Positions 44,102 to 51,712 are shown, numbered from the stretch's first letter. The stretch: 64,000 nucleotides of DNA from DATBGO01 sp036558005 (GCA_036558005.1 DATBGO010000335.1:1-64000), one strand, 5' to 3'. The notes: generated by a model from the letters alone, not told the origin. Numbers and translations are program-made.

Positions 44102-44619
44102 CGCGAGCCCTCACCTGCCTCGTAGATCCGGCGGAACGCGGCGCGGGCTCGCACCAGCAGCGCCTCGGTGGCGTGCACGGTGCGGTCCAGGTGCCGGGCC
44201 ACCTCGGGCACCGGCAGCCCGTCGAGATAGCGCAGCGTGAGCGCGGCCCGGTGGTGCGGGCCGAGCCGGCTGAGCACCTCGCGGGCGCGGATCCGGTCGA
44301 TGACCCCCTCCCATGGGTCCTCGACCCGGCCCGGCTCGTCGTCCAGCAGGCGCAGCCCGCGCTGCTCCCGCTCGACTCGCCGCCAGTGGTCGGCGAGCTT
44401 GTGCCGGGCAACCCCGATCAGCCACGGGACCGACGGACCCGGCGCGCCCGGCTTGCGGACAGCCTGCACGGCGGCCAGGAACGACTCGGCCGTGAGATCC
44501 TCGGCCAGGCCGGTGTCGCCGCAGCGGGCCAGCAGGTAGCCGTAGACGTGCGGCAGCGCGTCGTCGTACAGCTCCAGCAGCCCGTACGCCGGGTCGGGCC
44601 GCACCTGCGGGTGCCTCAC
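44098..44619 (-). CDS. ECF-type RNA polymerase sigma factor
   Basis: The 173-residue product (from GTG 44619) has region 2 (LPHVYGYLLARCGDTGLAED, LTAESFLAAVQ, PWLIGVARHKLADHWRR) and region 4 (LSRLGPHHRAALTLRYLDGL, then VPEVARHLDRTVHATEALLV). No anti-sigma factor with a zinc motif is adjacent; instead a VOC protein follows by a coupled start, a known partner arrangement for some ECF groups. An upstream ATG at 44706 is less likely as it adds unconserved residues. Confidence 0.88.
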   Translation of the reverse strand: MRHPQVRPDPAYGLLELYDDALPHVYGYLLARCGDTGLAEDLTAESFLAAVQAVRKPGAPGPSVPWLIGVARHKLADHWRRVEREQRGLRLLDDEPGRVEDPWEGVIDRIRAREVLSRLGPHHRAALTLRYLDGLPVPEVARHLDRTVHATEALLVRARAAFRRIYEAGEGSR

Positions 44620-44778
44620 ACCCTCATCGTCGTCCGTGCGGCCAGCACTCCGACGGGTGGCCTGGCTTGTTGTCCAGGCAGCAACTCCGCACGGCGATTC
44701 GAGCACGCCCCTGACCGCCCGCTGACGGTCGGCTCCCTGGCTTGCGGGCGAGATCGTCCGGAATGCTGACGGCTGCCG

Positions 44779-45189
44779 TTACCGGGGCTGTGCTGGCTGA
44801 TCGAGTTCGATTCCGGTGAGGCGGGCGATGTGGTGGAGGTCGGTGTCGCAGGTAAGCAGCGTGGCGTGGTGCCGCCAGGCGACGGCCGCGATCATGCAGT
44901 CGATGAGGCCACGGGGGGTGATTCCGGCTTGACGGCAGCGGCGGTAGATGCGTACAGCGCCGTCGAAGTCGGCGGCCGGGTCGAATGGACACAGGCGGAA
45001 CCGCTGCAGAAGGCGGCGAAGATCTTTTTCGCGGGCGTCGTTGCGCGCCCCGGCCAGGACTTCCATGATGACCGGTTCGGTGACGGCGACCGGACCCTCA
45101 GCCGAGATCAGCTCGGTCAGGCGCCGGTCGGCCGGGCTGCCGGTGGCGCGGTCGAATTCCACCCATGCCGAGGTGTCGGCCAGGATCAC
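44779..45189 (-). CDS. Toxin, VapC-type PIN-domain ribonuclease
   Basis: The 136-residue product has the PIN acidic residues: VILADTSAWVEFDRA (Asp near the start), EPVIMEVLAGAR (Glu), LIDCMIAAVAWRH and LLTCDTDLHHIA (Asp residues). GTG 45189 overlaps the antitoxin stop as GTGA. It is the toxin of a VapBC pair. Confidence 0.93.
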   Translation of the reverse strand: MILADTSAWVEFDRATGSPADRRLTELISAEGPVAVTEPVIMEVLAGARNDAREKDLRRLLQRFRLCPFDPAADFDGAVRIYRRCRQAGITPRGLIDCMIAAVAWRHHATLLTCDTDLHHIARLTGIELDQPAQPR

Positions 45190-45398
45190 GCAGCTCCCCG
45201 CGGCCGGGTGTCTGCGGGGGACTCGGCGATGGCGTGCGCGCCGCGCATGGCCAGGGCCTCTTCGCGGGTCATGGGCTGGCCGGCCAGGTGGCGCAGGGCG
45301 AGGTCGACGGCTTCGGTCTTGGTCCGCAGCCCGTAGCGGTCCATGACAGCCTGGAGGTAGATGTCCTCGATCTCGATGTTGGTGCGCACCCTGCTCAT
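45186..45398 (-). CDS. Antitoxin, VapB type
   Basis: A 70-residue ribbon-helix-helix antitoxin: MSRVRTNIEIEDIYLQAVMD followed by YGLRTKTEAVDLALRHLAG, the usual type 2a VapB pattern, then an acidic/Ala-rich toxin-binding tail. I use ATG 45398 rather than 45413. The operator's left arm covers the start codon. Confidence 0.9.
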   Translation of the reverse strand: MSRVRTNIEIEDIYLQAVMDRYGLRTKTEAVDLALRHLAGQPMTREEALAMRGAHAIAESPADTRPRGAA

Positions 45399-45435
45399 AC
45401 ACCTACTATACACCTTTGGTGCAAGGTAGGTGTAT
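45397..45435. promoter_or_regulatory. VapB operator inverted repeat
   Basis: ATACACCTAC (45397-45406) and GTAGGTGTAT (45426-45435) are perfect 10-bp inverted arms in an AT-rich stretch at the vapB start. The spacer repeats part of the arm (TATACACCT), so more than one dimer may bind. Confidence 0.75.
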
Positions 45436-45487
45436 GTGGTAGCTCGCCTGGGCCGGGTTGCCGCGTCGCGTCATGGCCGGGGCGGTT

Positions 45488-45694
45488 TCAGCGGCTTTGC
45501 CGGTCCTCCGGTGGCGGCGTGCCGCCATGTCCTGGCAGCGTGACGGCGACCAGGCGCACTCCGGAAAGCCCGGGCTGAGCCAGCACCTCAGCGTAGGACC
45601 GCGCTGTGTTCAGGCCGCCGGGAATCAGCAGCACCGTACGGTCAGCAGCGGCCGGACCTGACTCGGCGGTTTCCCACTCAGCGCTCATCTGCAC
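45488..45694 (-). pseudogene. Truncated alpha/beta-hydrolase N-terminal fragment
   Basis: A 68-codon frame encodes only the first strands of an alpha/beta hydrolase: TVLLIPGGLNTARSYAEVLA, then VRLVAVTLPGHGGTPPPED, which is the classic strand-oxyanion-strand-PGHG start. The rest of the enzyme, including the catalytic serine, is missing and no continuation in another frame is evident. I read it as a decayed gene beside the VapBC locus. Confidence 0.65.
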
Positions 45695-45756
45695 GGCCGC
45701 CCGATCCTAAGGTCGCAGCTGAACCGGCCTACCTCCGATGACACCGTAGGACGTGA

Positions 45757-45801
45757 GCTGAGGCCGGATCATGAGGAGTTCTCCTCATCTTCGGCCTCAG
45801 C
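45757..45801 (-). terminator. Strong nested hairpin terminator downstream of cspA
   Basis: Outer arms GCTGAGGCCG (45757-45766) and CGGCCTCAGC (45792-45801) enclose a second perfect stem ATGAGGAG-TT-CTCCTCAT (45771-45788). The 45-nt hairpin starts about 42 nt beyond the cspA stop and should terminate its transcript; it may also work from the other strand. Confidence 0.75.
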
Positions 45802-45843
45802 CCCGGCCAGCTGGGCGCCGCCGTTGACGCGCGCCGAGATTGC

Positions 45844-46047
45844 TCAGATCGGGCGGACCTCCTCGGCCTGCGGGCCCTTGCGGCCCTGCCCTGCGGTGAA
45901 CTCGACCCGCTGACTCTCCTCAAGAGTGCGGAAGCCGTCGGCCTGGATGGCGGAGTGGTGAACGAACACGTCTGCGGTGCCGTCGTCAGGGGCGATGAAA
46001 CCGTAGCCCTTCTCGGCGTTGAACCACTTCACGGTGCCTTGAGGCAT
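45844..46047 (-). CDS. Cold-shock domain protein
   Basis: A 67-residue CspA-family RNA chaperone with RNP1 (KGYGFI) and RNP2 (VFVHHS) and the canonical start GTVKWFNAEKGYGFI. It melts RNA secondary structure and serves as a general or cold-induced chaperone. A good AGGAGAAG ribosome-binding site precedes the ATG. The long non-coding stretch upstream could hold a structured 5' leader, as in other cold-shock genes. Confidence 0.97.
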   Translation of the reverse strand: MPQGTVKWFNAEKGYGFIAPDDGTADVFVHHSAIQADGFRTLEESQRVEFTAGQGRKGPQAEEVRPI

Positions 46048-46815
46048 GTACTTCTCCTACTGTGACGATCTTCAGGAACCACGCTCCGTGGACCCCGGGT
46101 TGCCGCGACCGTACACGTCAGAAGCCTGATGGCTTCGGGGAGCTGGCCCAGGTACATGCCGGCTCGCGTATCCGTGACGCCCGCTGTCAGAATTCGCTAG
46201 GCGCTGTTACACGTACGCGAACTTCGACTAACAACTTCTGCGCAGGCTACCACGCCACCGCATCGTCGCTGGCGAACCCCGGGCCGGCCGGCCCGTCATG
46301 GGCTTGCTTATACAGCAGCGATGGCCCTGGCCGCAGGAAACAGCAGCAGCGCCGGGCCAGCGCTGCTGTCAAAACGGGCGCCGCGAAACCTGGCCGGCCT
46401 GCCGTAGGCGTGGTCTTCGCGGTCACCGGACGCTCCGGGCCCGCCAGGTTTAGCGGCGATGTGAAGGAGCCGGTAAAACAGCACCGGCGCTGTGACATAG
46501 CCGCTAAATCACGGCGGCAGCCGGTCGGCCAGTGCCGGGCCGAACGTCATAAAACGGGCATATGGACACGCGCGTTGCTTCTCGCAGCGCGTACTCGACG
46601 GCAACCTCAGCGGCGCTCGGCTGGCGGCACGACGAAGTGACCTGCTCGCTGAGCATCATCAGCCGCTTACGATGAGCCCTGACGATCTACGGTGCCTGCG
46701 AACCCGGTTCCGGCAGCGCACGGCCGAGTTGCTAGCCGTTATCGACCAGCGCCGGAACGCCTCTCTAGGAAACCCGCACTGACGGGGGCAATAGGATCGC
46801 GGTGCCGAGCACGAG
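46048..46815. other. 768-bp non-coding stretch with many inverted repeats
   Basis: No convincing gene is present; open frames on both strands lack recognisable protein features and are Arg/Ser/Gln-rich. The stretch is less GC-rich than its surroundings and holds several hairpins: GAAGCC/GGCTTC (46121-46136), CAGCAGCGC/GCGCTGCTG (46344-46368), AAACCTGGC/GCCAGGTTT (46386-46394 and 46443-46451) and the nested repeat at 46449-46508. It must contain the cspA promoter and leader and the 3' end of the lipoprotein transcript. It might also encode a structured RNA. Confidence 0.55.
46449..46508. repeat. Nested inverted repeat, competing with an adjacent hairpin
   Basis: TTTAGCGGC (46449-46457) pairs with GCCGCTAAA (46500-46508); an inner stem GCCGGT/ACCGGC (46469-46474, 46483-46488) and ATGT/ACAT pairs extend it to a 60-nt hairpin. 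Its left arm shares three bases with the GCCAGGTTT arm of the neighbouring repeat (46386-46451), so the two stems are mutually exclusive. Confidence 0.6.
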
Positions 46816-47853
46816 CTACTGGCTGGGGCCGAAGTAGGCCAGTTCGGAGTCGAGGTCCGAGTAGTCGGTCTCGTGCGTGACCTGGGTCGGGTTGCCGCCC
46901 GCGGCCGGCACGGTGAACAGTTGCGAGGACTGCCCGGACAGGTTGGCGAAGAACGCGATCTGCGAGCGGTCCTGCGAGTAGATGCCGTCATCGACGTTGT
47001 ACTGGGTCTGCGGGAGCAGCTTCTGCAGGGAGTCAGCTTTGATGCCGTAGGACGGGATGGCGCGCAGCGGCATGCGGCCGGAGGTGCTGATGCCCTTCGC
47101 CGTGGCCCAGACCGGCTCGGTTGCGTCGTTGTTCGCCACCGCCTGCAACGCCCAGTCACCGCCGGCCCCGAAGGAGATCGTGACGCCGTTCTCCACGTCG
47201 ACATCCTTGGGGAAGGTGACCTTGTAGGCCTGGCTGCTGCCGTCGTGCAGTATGACGGTCCGCGTCGAGGGCGGGTCGTCGCCCAGCCACCATGCCTCGC
47301 CGTCGGGACCGTAGACGGCATCGAGGATCTCGTTCTGCGGCGCGGAGGCGAACCCGTTTGACTGCTTGACCGGCGCCAGCAGGGTCAGGGTGTTGTCAGC
47401 GACCGAGACGGCGGCCGGCACCGTATTGCCGTTCGTGACCGAGACCGTGCCCATGATGCTGGCGTCCCGCGCGCTCCACCGCCATCCCTGGCACGGGTCG
47501 CCGTTGCCGGCGGCGATATCGCTGTCATCGGTCGGCTGCCAGGTCACCTCGCCGTACGACGTGCTGAACTGCTCCGACTGGTAGGCGAATGTCACGCTGC
47601 TGATCGTGCCCGACGCGATGTCAATGGTGTCGATGCTCACCTGGTTCCCGATGCTGGGCTCGGTGCACGCCACGACGATGTTCCGCGAGGGCGACGGGGA
47701 TGGCGACGGCGGTGCTGGCGGCGGCGTGGTGACCGTCCGCACCGGGGAGGGTTTCGACGACCCGGCACCGGAATTGGCTGATCCGCCGCATGCCGCTACA
47801 GCCATGACAATTCCGGTAATCCCCATCACGGCCGCGATCGACCTGCGCATCAT
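46816..47853 (-). CDS. Secreted lipoprotein, TolB-like/propeller type
   Basis: The 345-residue product has a short signal with lipobox MAVAAC (Cys22), then a Pro/Ser/Thr-rich linker (about 35-58) typical of cell-wall-spanning anchors. The mature part has WQPTDDSDIA, DAVYGPDGEAWWL and the C-terminal SQIAFFANLSGQSSQLFTVP segment, reminiscent of WD40/TolB-like propeller blades. No enzyme motif is visible and the function is unknown. It is a single gene on the minus strand, followed by the non-coding stretch before cspA. Confidence 0.8.
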   Translation of the reverse strand: MMRRSIAAVMGITGIVMAVAACGGSANSGAGSSKPSPVRTVTTPPPAPPSPSPSPSRNIVVACTEPSIGNQVSIDTIDIASGTISSVTFAYQSEQFSTSYGEVTWQPTDDSDIAAGNGDPCQGWRWSARDASIMGTVSVTNGNTVPAAVSVADNTLTLLAPVKQSNGFASAPQNEILDAVYGPDGEAWWLGDDPPSTRTVILHDGSSQAYKVTFPKDVDVENGVTISFGAGGDWALQAVANNDATEPVWATAKGISTSGRMPLRAIPSYGIKADSLQKLLPQTQYNVDDGIYSQDRSQIAFFANLSGQSSQLFTVPAAGGNPTQVTHETDYSDLDSELAYFGPSQ

Positions 47854-48065
47854 CTAGCTCCTCTGCCAATGAACCAGCCACTACCAGCGGGCGGCGAGAG
47901 CAAGAACGACACGCTCATGGCAAGCATCCCGATACCCCCCTCAGGACAGACGTGCGGGCAACCCGAACGGAGTACGCGCCTGCACCCGAACCCCCCGGAA
48001 TCGCCCGCTATGCGGTAGAAGGGACGTGGGCGCGGGGTCGCAGGACGTAGTGAGGGAGGAGGAGT

Positions 48066-48370
48066 ATGGCCTCAGAAACGATCATGGGGCCCGTGCATCC
48101 GGGGAGATCCTGCTGGAGGAGTTCCTCAAGCCGCTAGGGGTGAGCCAGTACCAGGTGGCGAGGGAGATCGGGGTGCCGACGCGGCGGATCAATGAAATCG
48201 TGCATGGCCAGCGCCGCATCAGCGCGGACACGGCTCTGCGGCTGGCGCGGTTCTTCGGGATGTCGGAGCGGTTCTGGATCAACCTACAGTCGCGTTATGA
48301 CCTGGAAATACAAAAGGACAAGCTAGGCGACGCGCTCGATGGCATCCGTCCGCTCACAGCCGCTAGCTGA
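48066..48370 (+). pseudogene. higA: HigA-family antitoxin with an apparent 1-nt frameshift; orphan
   Basis: From ATG 48066, preceded by a near-perfect GGGAGGAGGAG site, the DNA reads MASETIMGPVHPG and then loses frame. The remainder EILLEEFLKPLGVSQYQVAR with the XRE HTH (RRINEIVHGQRRISADTALR and SERFWINLQSRYDLE) continues one base earlier. VHPGEILLEEFL is the family's standard start, so one G appears missing from the run at 48101-48104. Either it is a real mutation or a sequencing error. A GTG at 48026 can still express the HTH part in one frame with an unnatural N terminus. No HigB toxin gene is adjacent. Confidence 0.75.
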
Positions 48371-48409
48371 ACCGCGGTCGCCCTGCCCGGCTGACCGGCG
48401 TCGCACTTC

Positions 48410-48703
48410 TCAGGTACTCGGCCGGTGGTATATGTCACTGCGGTGGTCAATGTCGAGGACTTGTACCGTGCGGGTGGTCTCATCTATGCGATAGACAATC
48501 CGGTATGTCCCGCGACGGGCGCCGTGACATCCGGCTAGTGGCCCGAACAATGGCTTGCCGACACGCTGCGGGTTCTCGGCGAGTGCAGCGTCACAGAACT
48601 CCAGGACCGCAGCGGCAACCGTCTCGGGCAGTCGGTGCGTGATCGCCCGCCGAGCCGGGGACTGGAACCTGATCTCGTAGCGACCGCCGGAGGCGCCGGT
48701 CAC
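48410..48703 (-). CDS. Toxin, RelE/ParE family
   Basis: The 97-residue product has the RelE fold pattern: RYEIRFQSPARRAITHRLPE, RVGKPLFGPLAGCHGARRGTYRIVYRID and a C-terminal VLDIDHRSDIYH. Basic and Arg residues of ribosome-dependent mRNases are present. It overlaps its antitoxin gene by 4 bp. Confidence 0.92.
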   Translation of the reverse strand: MTGASGGRYEIRFQSPARRAITHRLPETVAAAVLEFCDAALAENPQRVGKPLFGPLAGCHGARRGTYRIVYRIDETTRTVQVLDIDHRSDIYHRPST

Positions 48704-48999
48704 CCTCCGGCGGCGCGGCGCCGCGCCAGATCCTGGCGGACGGTCGCGAGGTCGGAGCCAGATTCCCCGCGGCCGATGGCGGTCAGGCTCTCGGAGATAC
48801 GGGCGACTGATTCGCTGTCACCCAGGATCTCCAGGGTCATCTCCAGGCCATCCAGGTCGTCGACTGACAGCAGGACGGCTTCGGCTTCGCCGTTTCGCGT
48901 CAAGGTGATTCGTTCGTGCTGCTGGCGGACGCGCCGTGCCAGTTCTGATAGCCGGGCCTTGGCTTCCGACAGCGGGACCGGAGTAGCAGCGATACTCAT
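48700..48999 (-). CDS. Antitoxin, Phd/YefM family (partner of RelE-type toxin)
   Basis: The 99-residue product has a Phd/YefM start (MSIAATPVPLSEAKARLSEL, then ERITLTRNGEAEAVLLSVDD). The C-terminal half is an acidic, toxin-wrapping tail. The upstream AT-richer stretch (49000-49050) would hold the promoter. Confidence 0.9.
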   Translation of the reverse strand: MSIAATPVPLSEAKARLSELARRVRQQHERITLTRNGEAEAVLLSVDDLDGLEMTLEILGDSESVARISESLTAIGRGESGSDLATVRQDLARRRAAGG

Positions 49000-49127
49000 G
49001 GTCTCAAGTATAGGCCGCTCTAGTCAGAAGATAGACCAGCCTAGTAGCCGGCCACTGGTCCGGCGGGCCACGGTCAGGTGCGGGCGCCGGTGGAATGACC
49101 GTGTTCGGGCCCGGGGGCGGTGGCTGG

Positions 49128-49520
49128 TCATGCGAAACGGGGCCGGCGGGGGCGGTGCGCCCGGGGCCGGCGGCGGGAGTCAGCCGCTAATTGCTTGCCC
49201 CGGGTGGCCGCCTGGTACTGCTCGACGACGCTGGCCGGGATGCGGCCGCGGTCGCTGAGCTCGATGCCCTGGTCGATCGCCCACGCCCGGATGTCGCGGC
49301 TGCGCTGGCGGCTGGCGGCTGTCCGCCTGGGCCTGCGCGGCGTTCTCCCCTCGCGGCGGGCATGCTCGATGAACGGCGCCAGCTGCTGACGCAGCCGGGA
49401 CGCGTTCTTCCTGCTCAGGTCGATCTCGTACTCGCGGCCGCCGAGCCCGAACTGCACTGTCTCCTCGGCCGGGCTGCCATCAAGATCGTCCACCAATGTG
49501 ACGGATGCCTGTCTTGCCAC
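49128..49520 (-). CDS. lsr2: Lsr2 nucleoid-associated protein
   Basis: Lsr2 bridges AT-rich DNA and silences horizontally acquired genes. The 130-residue product has the N-terminal dimerisation domain (VTLVDDLDGSPAEETVQFGL, then YEIDLSRKNASRLRQQLAPF) and a C-terminal DNA-binding domain (IRAWAIDQGIELSDRGRIPA). The AT-hook equivalent RGR is present. Length is slightly longer than usual because of an Arg-rich C-terminal tail. GTG 49520 is the start. Being close to a biosynthetic cluster and gene relics makes local silencing plausible. Confidence 0.95.
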   Translation of the reverse strand: MARQASVTLVDDLDGSPAEETVQFGLGGREYEIDLSRKNASRLRQQLAPFIEHARREGRTPRRPRRTAASRQRSRDIRAWAIDQGIELSDRGRIPASVVEQYQAATRGKQLAADSRRRPRAHRPRRPRFA

Positions 49521-49637
49521 CCCAACCCCCCATGATGGGTTAACTGCACTGCTCGGATCAGCAGTTATACCCCATCCGAGGGGCCAGGTCAGCCCTTAAG
49601 CCCGTGCTACCCGGGTGATTCCGTGGGTGGTCAGCAC

Positions 49638-49868
49638 TCAGCGGGTGACCGGATTGTGCCTGTCATCGGCCACGGCTTCGATGTTGTCGAGCATGGCCTC
49701 GAGGATCAGGTCGTGCAGCGGCTCGATCCGGTCCCGCCATATTGCCTGGTAATTCCCGGTAGCGGTGACCTGAATGGTGTGCCGGACCAGTGTCCCGCCG
49801 CCAGCGGCCTCCAGCTCGAACCAGTGCTCCCCGCGCAGCCAGTCTGGCCTGATCTGCCTGCGATACCA
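49638..49868 (-). pseudogene. C-terminal fragment of an SRPBCC/polyketide-cyclase-like protein
   Basis: On the minus strand an open frame without a start codon encodes QIRPDWLRGEHWFELEAAGG, then TLVRHTIQVTATGNYQAIWR and IEPLHDLILEAMLDNIEAV, ending at a TGA. This is the beta-strand and long C-terminal helix part of an SRPBCC/START-like fold. The frame is closed upstream by a stop at 49887-49889 and the N-terminal half is absent. Confidence 0.6.
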
Positions 49869-49936
49869 GCATAGAAACGTAACGATTCACTCCCTTGATG
49901 GCCCCTGAGCTGCACAGAAACGATGCGCCCGGGTAA

Positions 49937-49992
49937 ACTGGAAAGAAAGCTTCCAGTAAAGGTTGACCTGTTAACGAGCATGTGTCCACTAT
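49937..49992 (+). promoter_or_regulatory. Putative promoter and inverted repeat upstream of the SARP gene
   Basis: ACTGGAA (49937-49943) and TTCCAGT (49951-49957) form a perfect 7-bp inverted repeat. A TTGACC (49963-49968) and CACTAT (49987-49992) follow with 18-nt spacing, which could be -35/-10 elements. The stretch is AT-rich for this genome. The start point would leave a leader of about 75 nt before the GTG at 50075. Confidence 0.4.
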
Positions 49993-50074
49993 GTCGGTTA
50001 TGACGGGGTCTGCGGGGCACGGCGTCACCTGGCGCCGGCCGTGCCCTGGTCCCGCGGAAGGAGAGCCTGACATC

Positions 50075-51574
50075 GTGACACCTCTCCGGTACAAGATCAT
50101 GGGCCCGCTGGAGCTGCACAACGGCGAGGACTGGGTGGGCCTGTCCGCGGCCAGGTGGCGCACCGTGCTGGCGCTGCTGATCATCAACCGGAACCGCACC
50201 GTGTCGGTAGATCAGCTCATCGACGAGCTATGGGGCGCGGACCTGCCGAACGGCCCGGTGAAGGCGGTACAGGTCTATGTCTCCCGGGTCCGTCAGACGC
50301 TGAACGACAAGATGCAAAAACGGCTGTTCAGCACCGCTTCTGGTTATCAGCTGTCGTTTGACCCCGCCGAACTGGACGCGAACATCTTCGAGGATCTGAT
50401 CCGGCGGGGCAGGTCCGAGCTGGCCAGCCGGCGGCCGCAGGCGGCCGCGGCCATCTTGCGCCGGGCGTTCAGCTTCTACCGGGGGCCGGTGCTGGTCGGC
50501 GTCCCCGGCACCAGCCGGATCTGCGCGGAGGCGGCCCGGTTAGAGGAGATGCGGCTGTCGGCGCTGCAGGACTACCTGGACGCGCGCTGCCTGCTGGGCG
50601 AGACCTGCGAGCTGATCGCCGAGCTGCGGGCGCTCACCTCCGAGTACCCGCTGCACGAGGGATTCTGGGCCAGGCTCATGCTCGCCCTGGGCCAGGCCGG
50701 CCGGCAGGCCGATGCCCTGGAGGTGTACTCGCGGGCCCGCGGCCTGCTGGTCGGCCAGCTCGGGGTCGAGCCTGGCTGCGAGCTGCGGCAGGCGCACCAG
50801 CGGATCCTGAATGCCTGGCGGGACGGCGGCGGCTGGCCGGGCCGTGACTGGCCAGAACGGGATGCCCGCCGATCGCGGCCTGCCGCGGCGGTCACCCCGC
50901 GCCAGCTCCCGCCGGTGGCGTCCGGATTCGCCGGGCGCGACCTCGAGCTGCGGCAGCTGGACGCGATGCTGGACGCGACCAGGGCGACCCGGCCGCTCGC
51001 GCTGAGCATCGCCCTGATCACCGGGCAGCCCGGGGTGGGCAAGAGCTCACTGGCCAGGTACTGGGCGCACAGCATGGCCGGCCTGTTCCCCGACGGCCAG
51101 CTGTACGCCGACTTCCGGGACGGCGACCCGGTGCCGGGCGTGCCGCCGGGCCGGGTGCTGCGGCAGTTCATCGGCGCGCTCAGCACCGCGGGGCAGCCGC
51201 CGCCGGAGACCGTCGAAGAGCAGACCGCGCTGTACCGGTCGCTGCTGTTCGGCAAGCGGCTGCTGGTCCTGCTGGACAACGTGCGGGACGCCGGCCAGGT
51301 CCGGCCGCTGCTGCCCGGCTCGGCCGAGTGCTTCGTCGTGGTCACCAGCAGGTACCACCCGGCCGGCCTGATCAGCACCGACGGGGCCCGCGGGCTGCGG
51401 CTGGAGCGGCTGCGTCACGACGAGGCGCGCGAGCTGCTCAGCAACCTGATCGGCCGGTGCCGGGTCGACGCCGAGCCGGACCTGACCCAGCGGATGATCA
51501 CCGAGTGCGGCGGCCAGCCCGGCTCGCTGCGCCGGGCCGCGGCCCTGGCCGGGATGCCGCTGAACCCGGTGTGA
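50075..51574 (+). CDS. SARP-family regulator with NB-ARC domain, lacking the TPR half
   Basis: A Streptomyces antibiotic regulatory protein: an OmpR-like winged helix (residues 4-95; ARWRTVLALLIINRNRTVSV, DQLIDELWG) and a BTAD domain (about 100-248; ELDANIFEDLIRRG, then EFWARLMLALGQAGRQADAL). An NTPase domain follows (Walker A TGQPGVGKSS at 316-325; Walker B-like LLVLLDNVRDAG). It stops at residue 499 without the TPR array usual in AfsR-type proteins, so it is truncated or of a short class. GTG 50075 is preceded by GGAAGGAG. It is the likely activator of the cluster that follows. Confidence 0.9.
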   Translation: MTPLRYKIMGPLELHNGEDWVGLSAARWRTVLALLIINRNRTVSVDQLIDELWGADLPNGPVKAVQVYVSRVRQTLNDKMQKRLFSTASGYQLSFDPAELDANIFEDLIRRGRSELASRRPQAAAAILRRAFSFYRGPVLVGVPGTSRICAEAARLEEMRLSALQDYLDARCLLGETCELIAELRALTSEYPLHEGFWARLMLALGQAGRQADALEVYSRARGLLVGQLGVEPGCELRQAHQRILNAWRDGGGWPGRDWPERDARRSRPAAAVTPRQLPPVASGFAGRDLELRQLDAMLDATRATRPLALSIALITGQPGVGKSSLARYWAHSMAGLFPDGQLYADFRDGDPVPGVPPGRVLRQFIGALSTAGQPPPETVEEQTALYRSLLFGKRLLVLLDNVRDAGQVRPLLPGSAECFVVVTSRYHPAGLISTDGARGLRLERLRHDEARELLSNLIGRCRVDAEPDLTQRMITECGGQPGSLRRAAALAGMPLNPV

Positions 51575-51712
51575 GCCCAGCCGGGGCCAGGGGTGAGATG
51601 CCCGCGCGTTGCGCGCACGACGCCCGGACGAAACCGGCGGCGCGAGCATGACAACCGGTGCCGCAGGCAACGCCCGCGGGGAATGACGGGGTGCTTCTCT
51701 CCTGGAGGACAG

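Noticed and set aside
45729..45923. 64-codon minus-strand frame near cspA
   Set aside because: Overlaps the terminator hairpin and cspA in another frame; Arg/Ser-rich without features.
46062..46640. Open frame of 192 codons on the plus strand, and an 83-codon frame opposite it at 46247-46498
   Set aside because: Arg/Ser/Gln/Cys-rich composition without hydrophobic core, no recognisable domain, no good ribosome-binding site, and dense inverted repeats; more likely non-coding.
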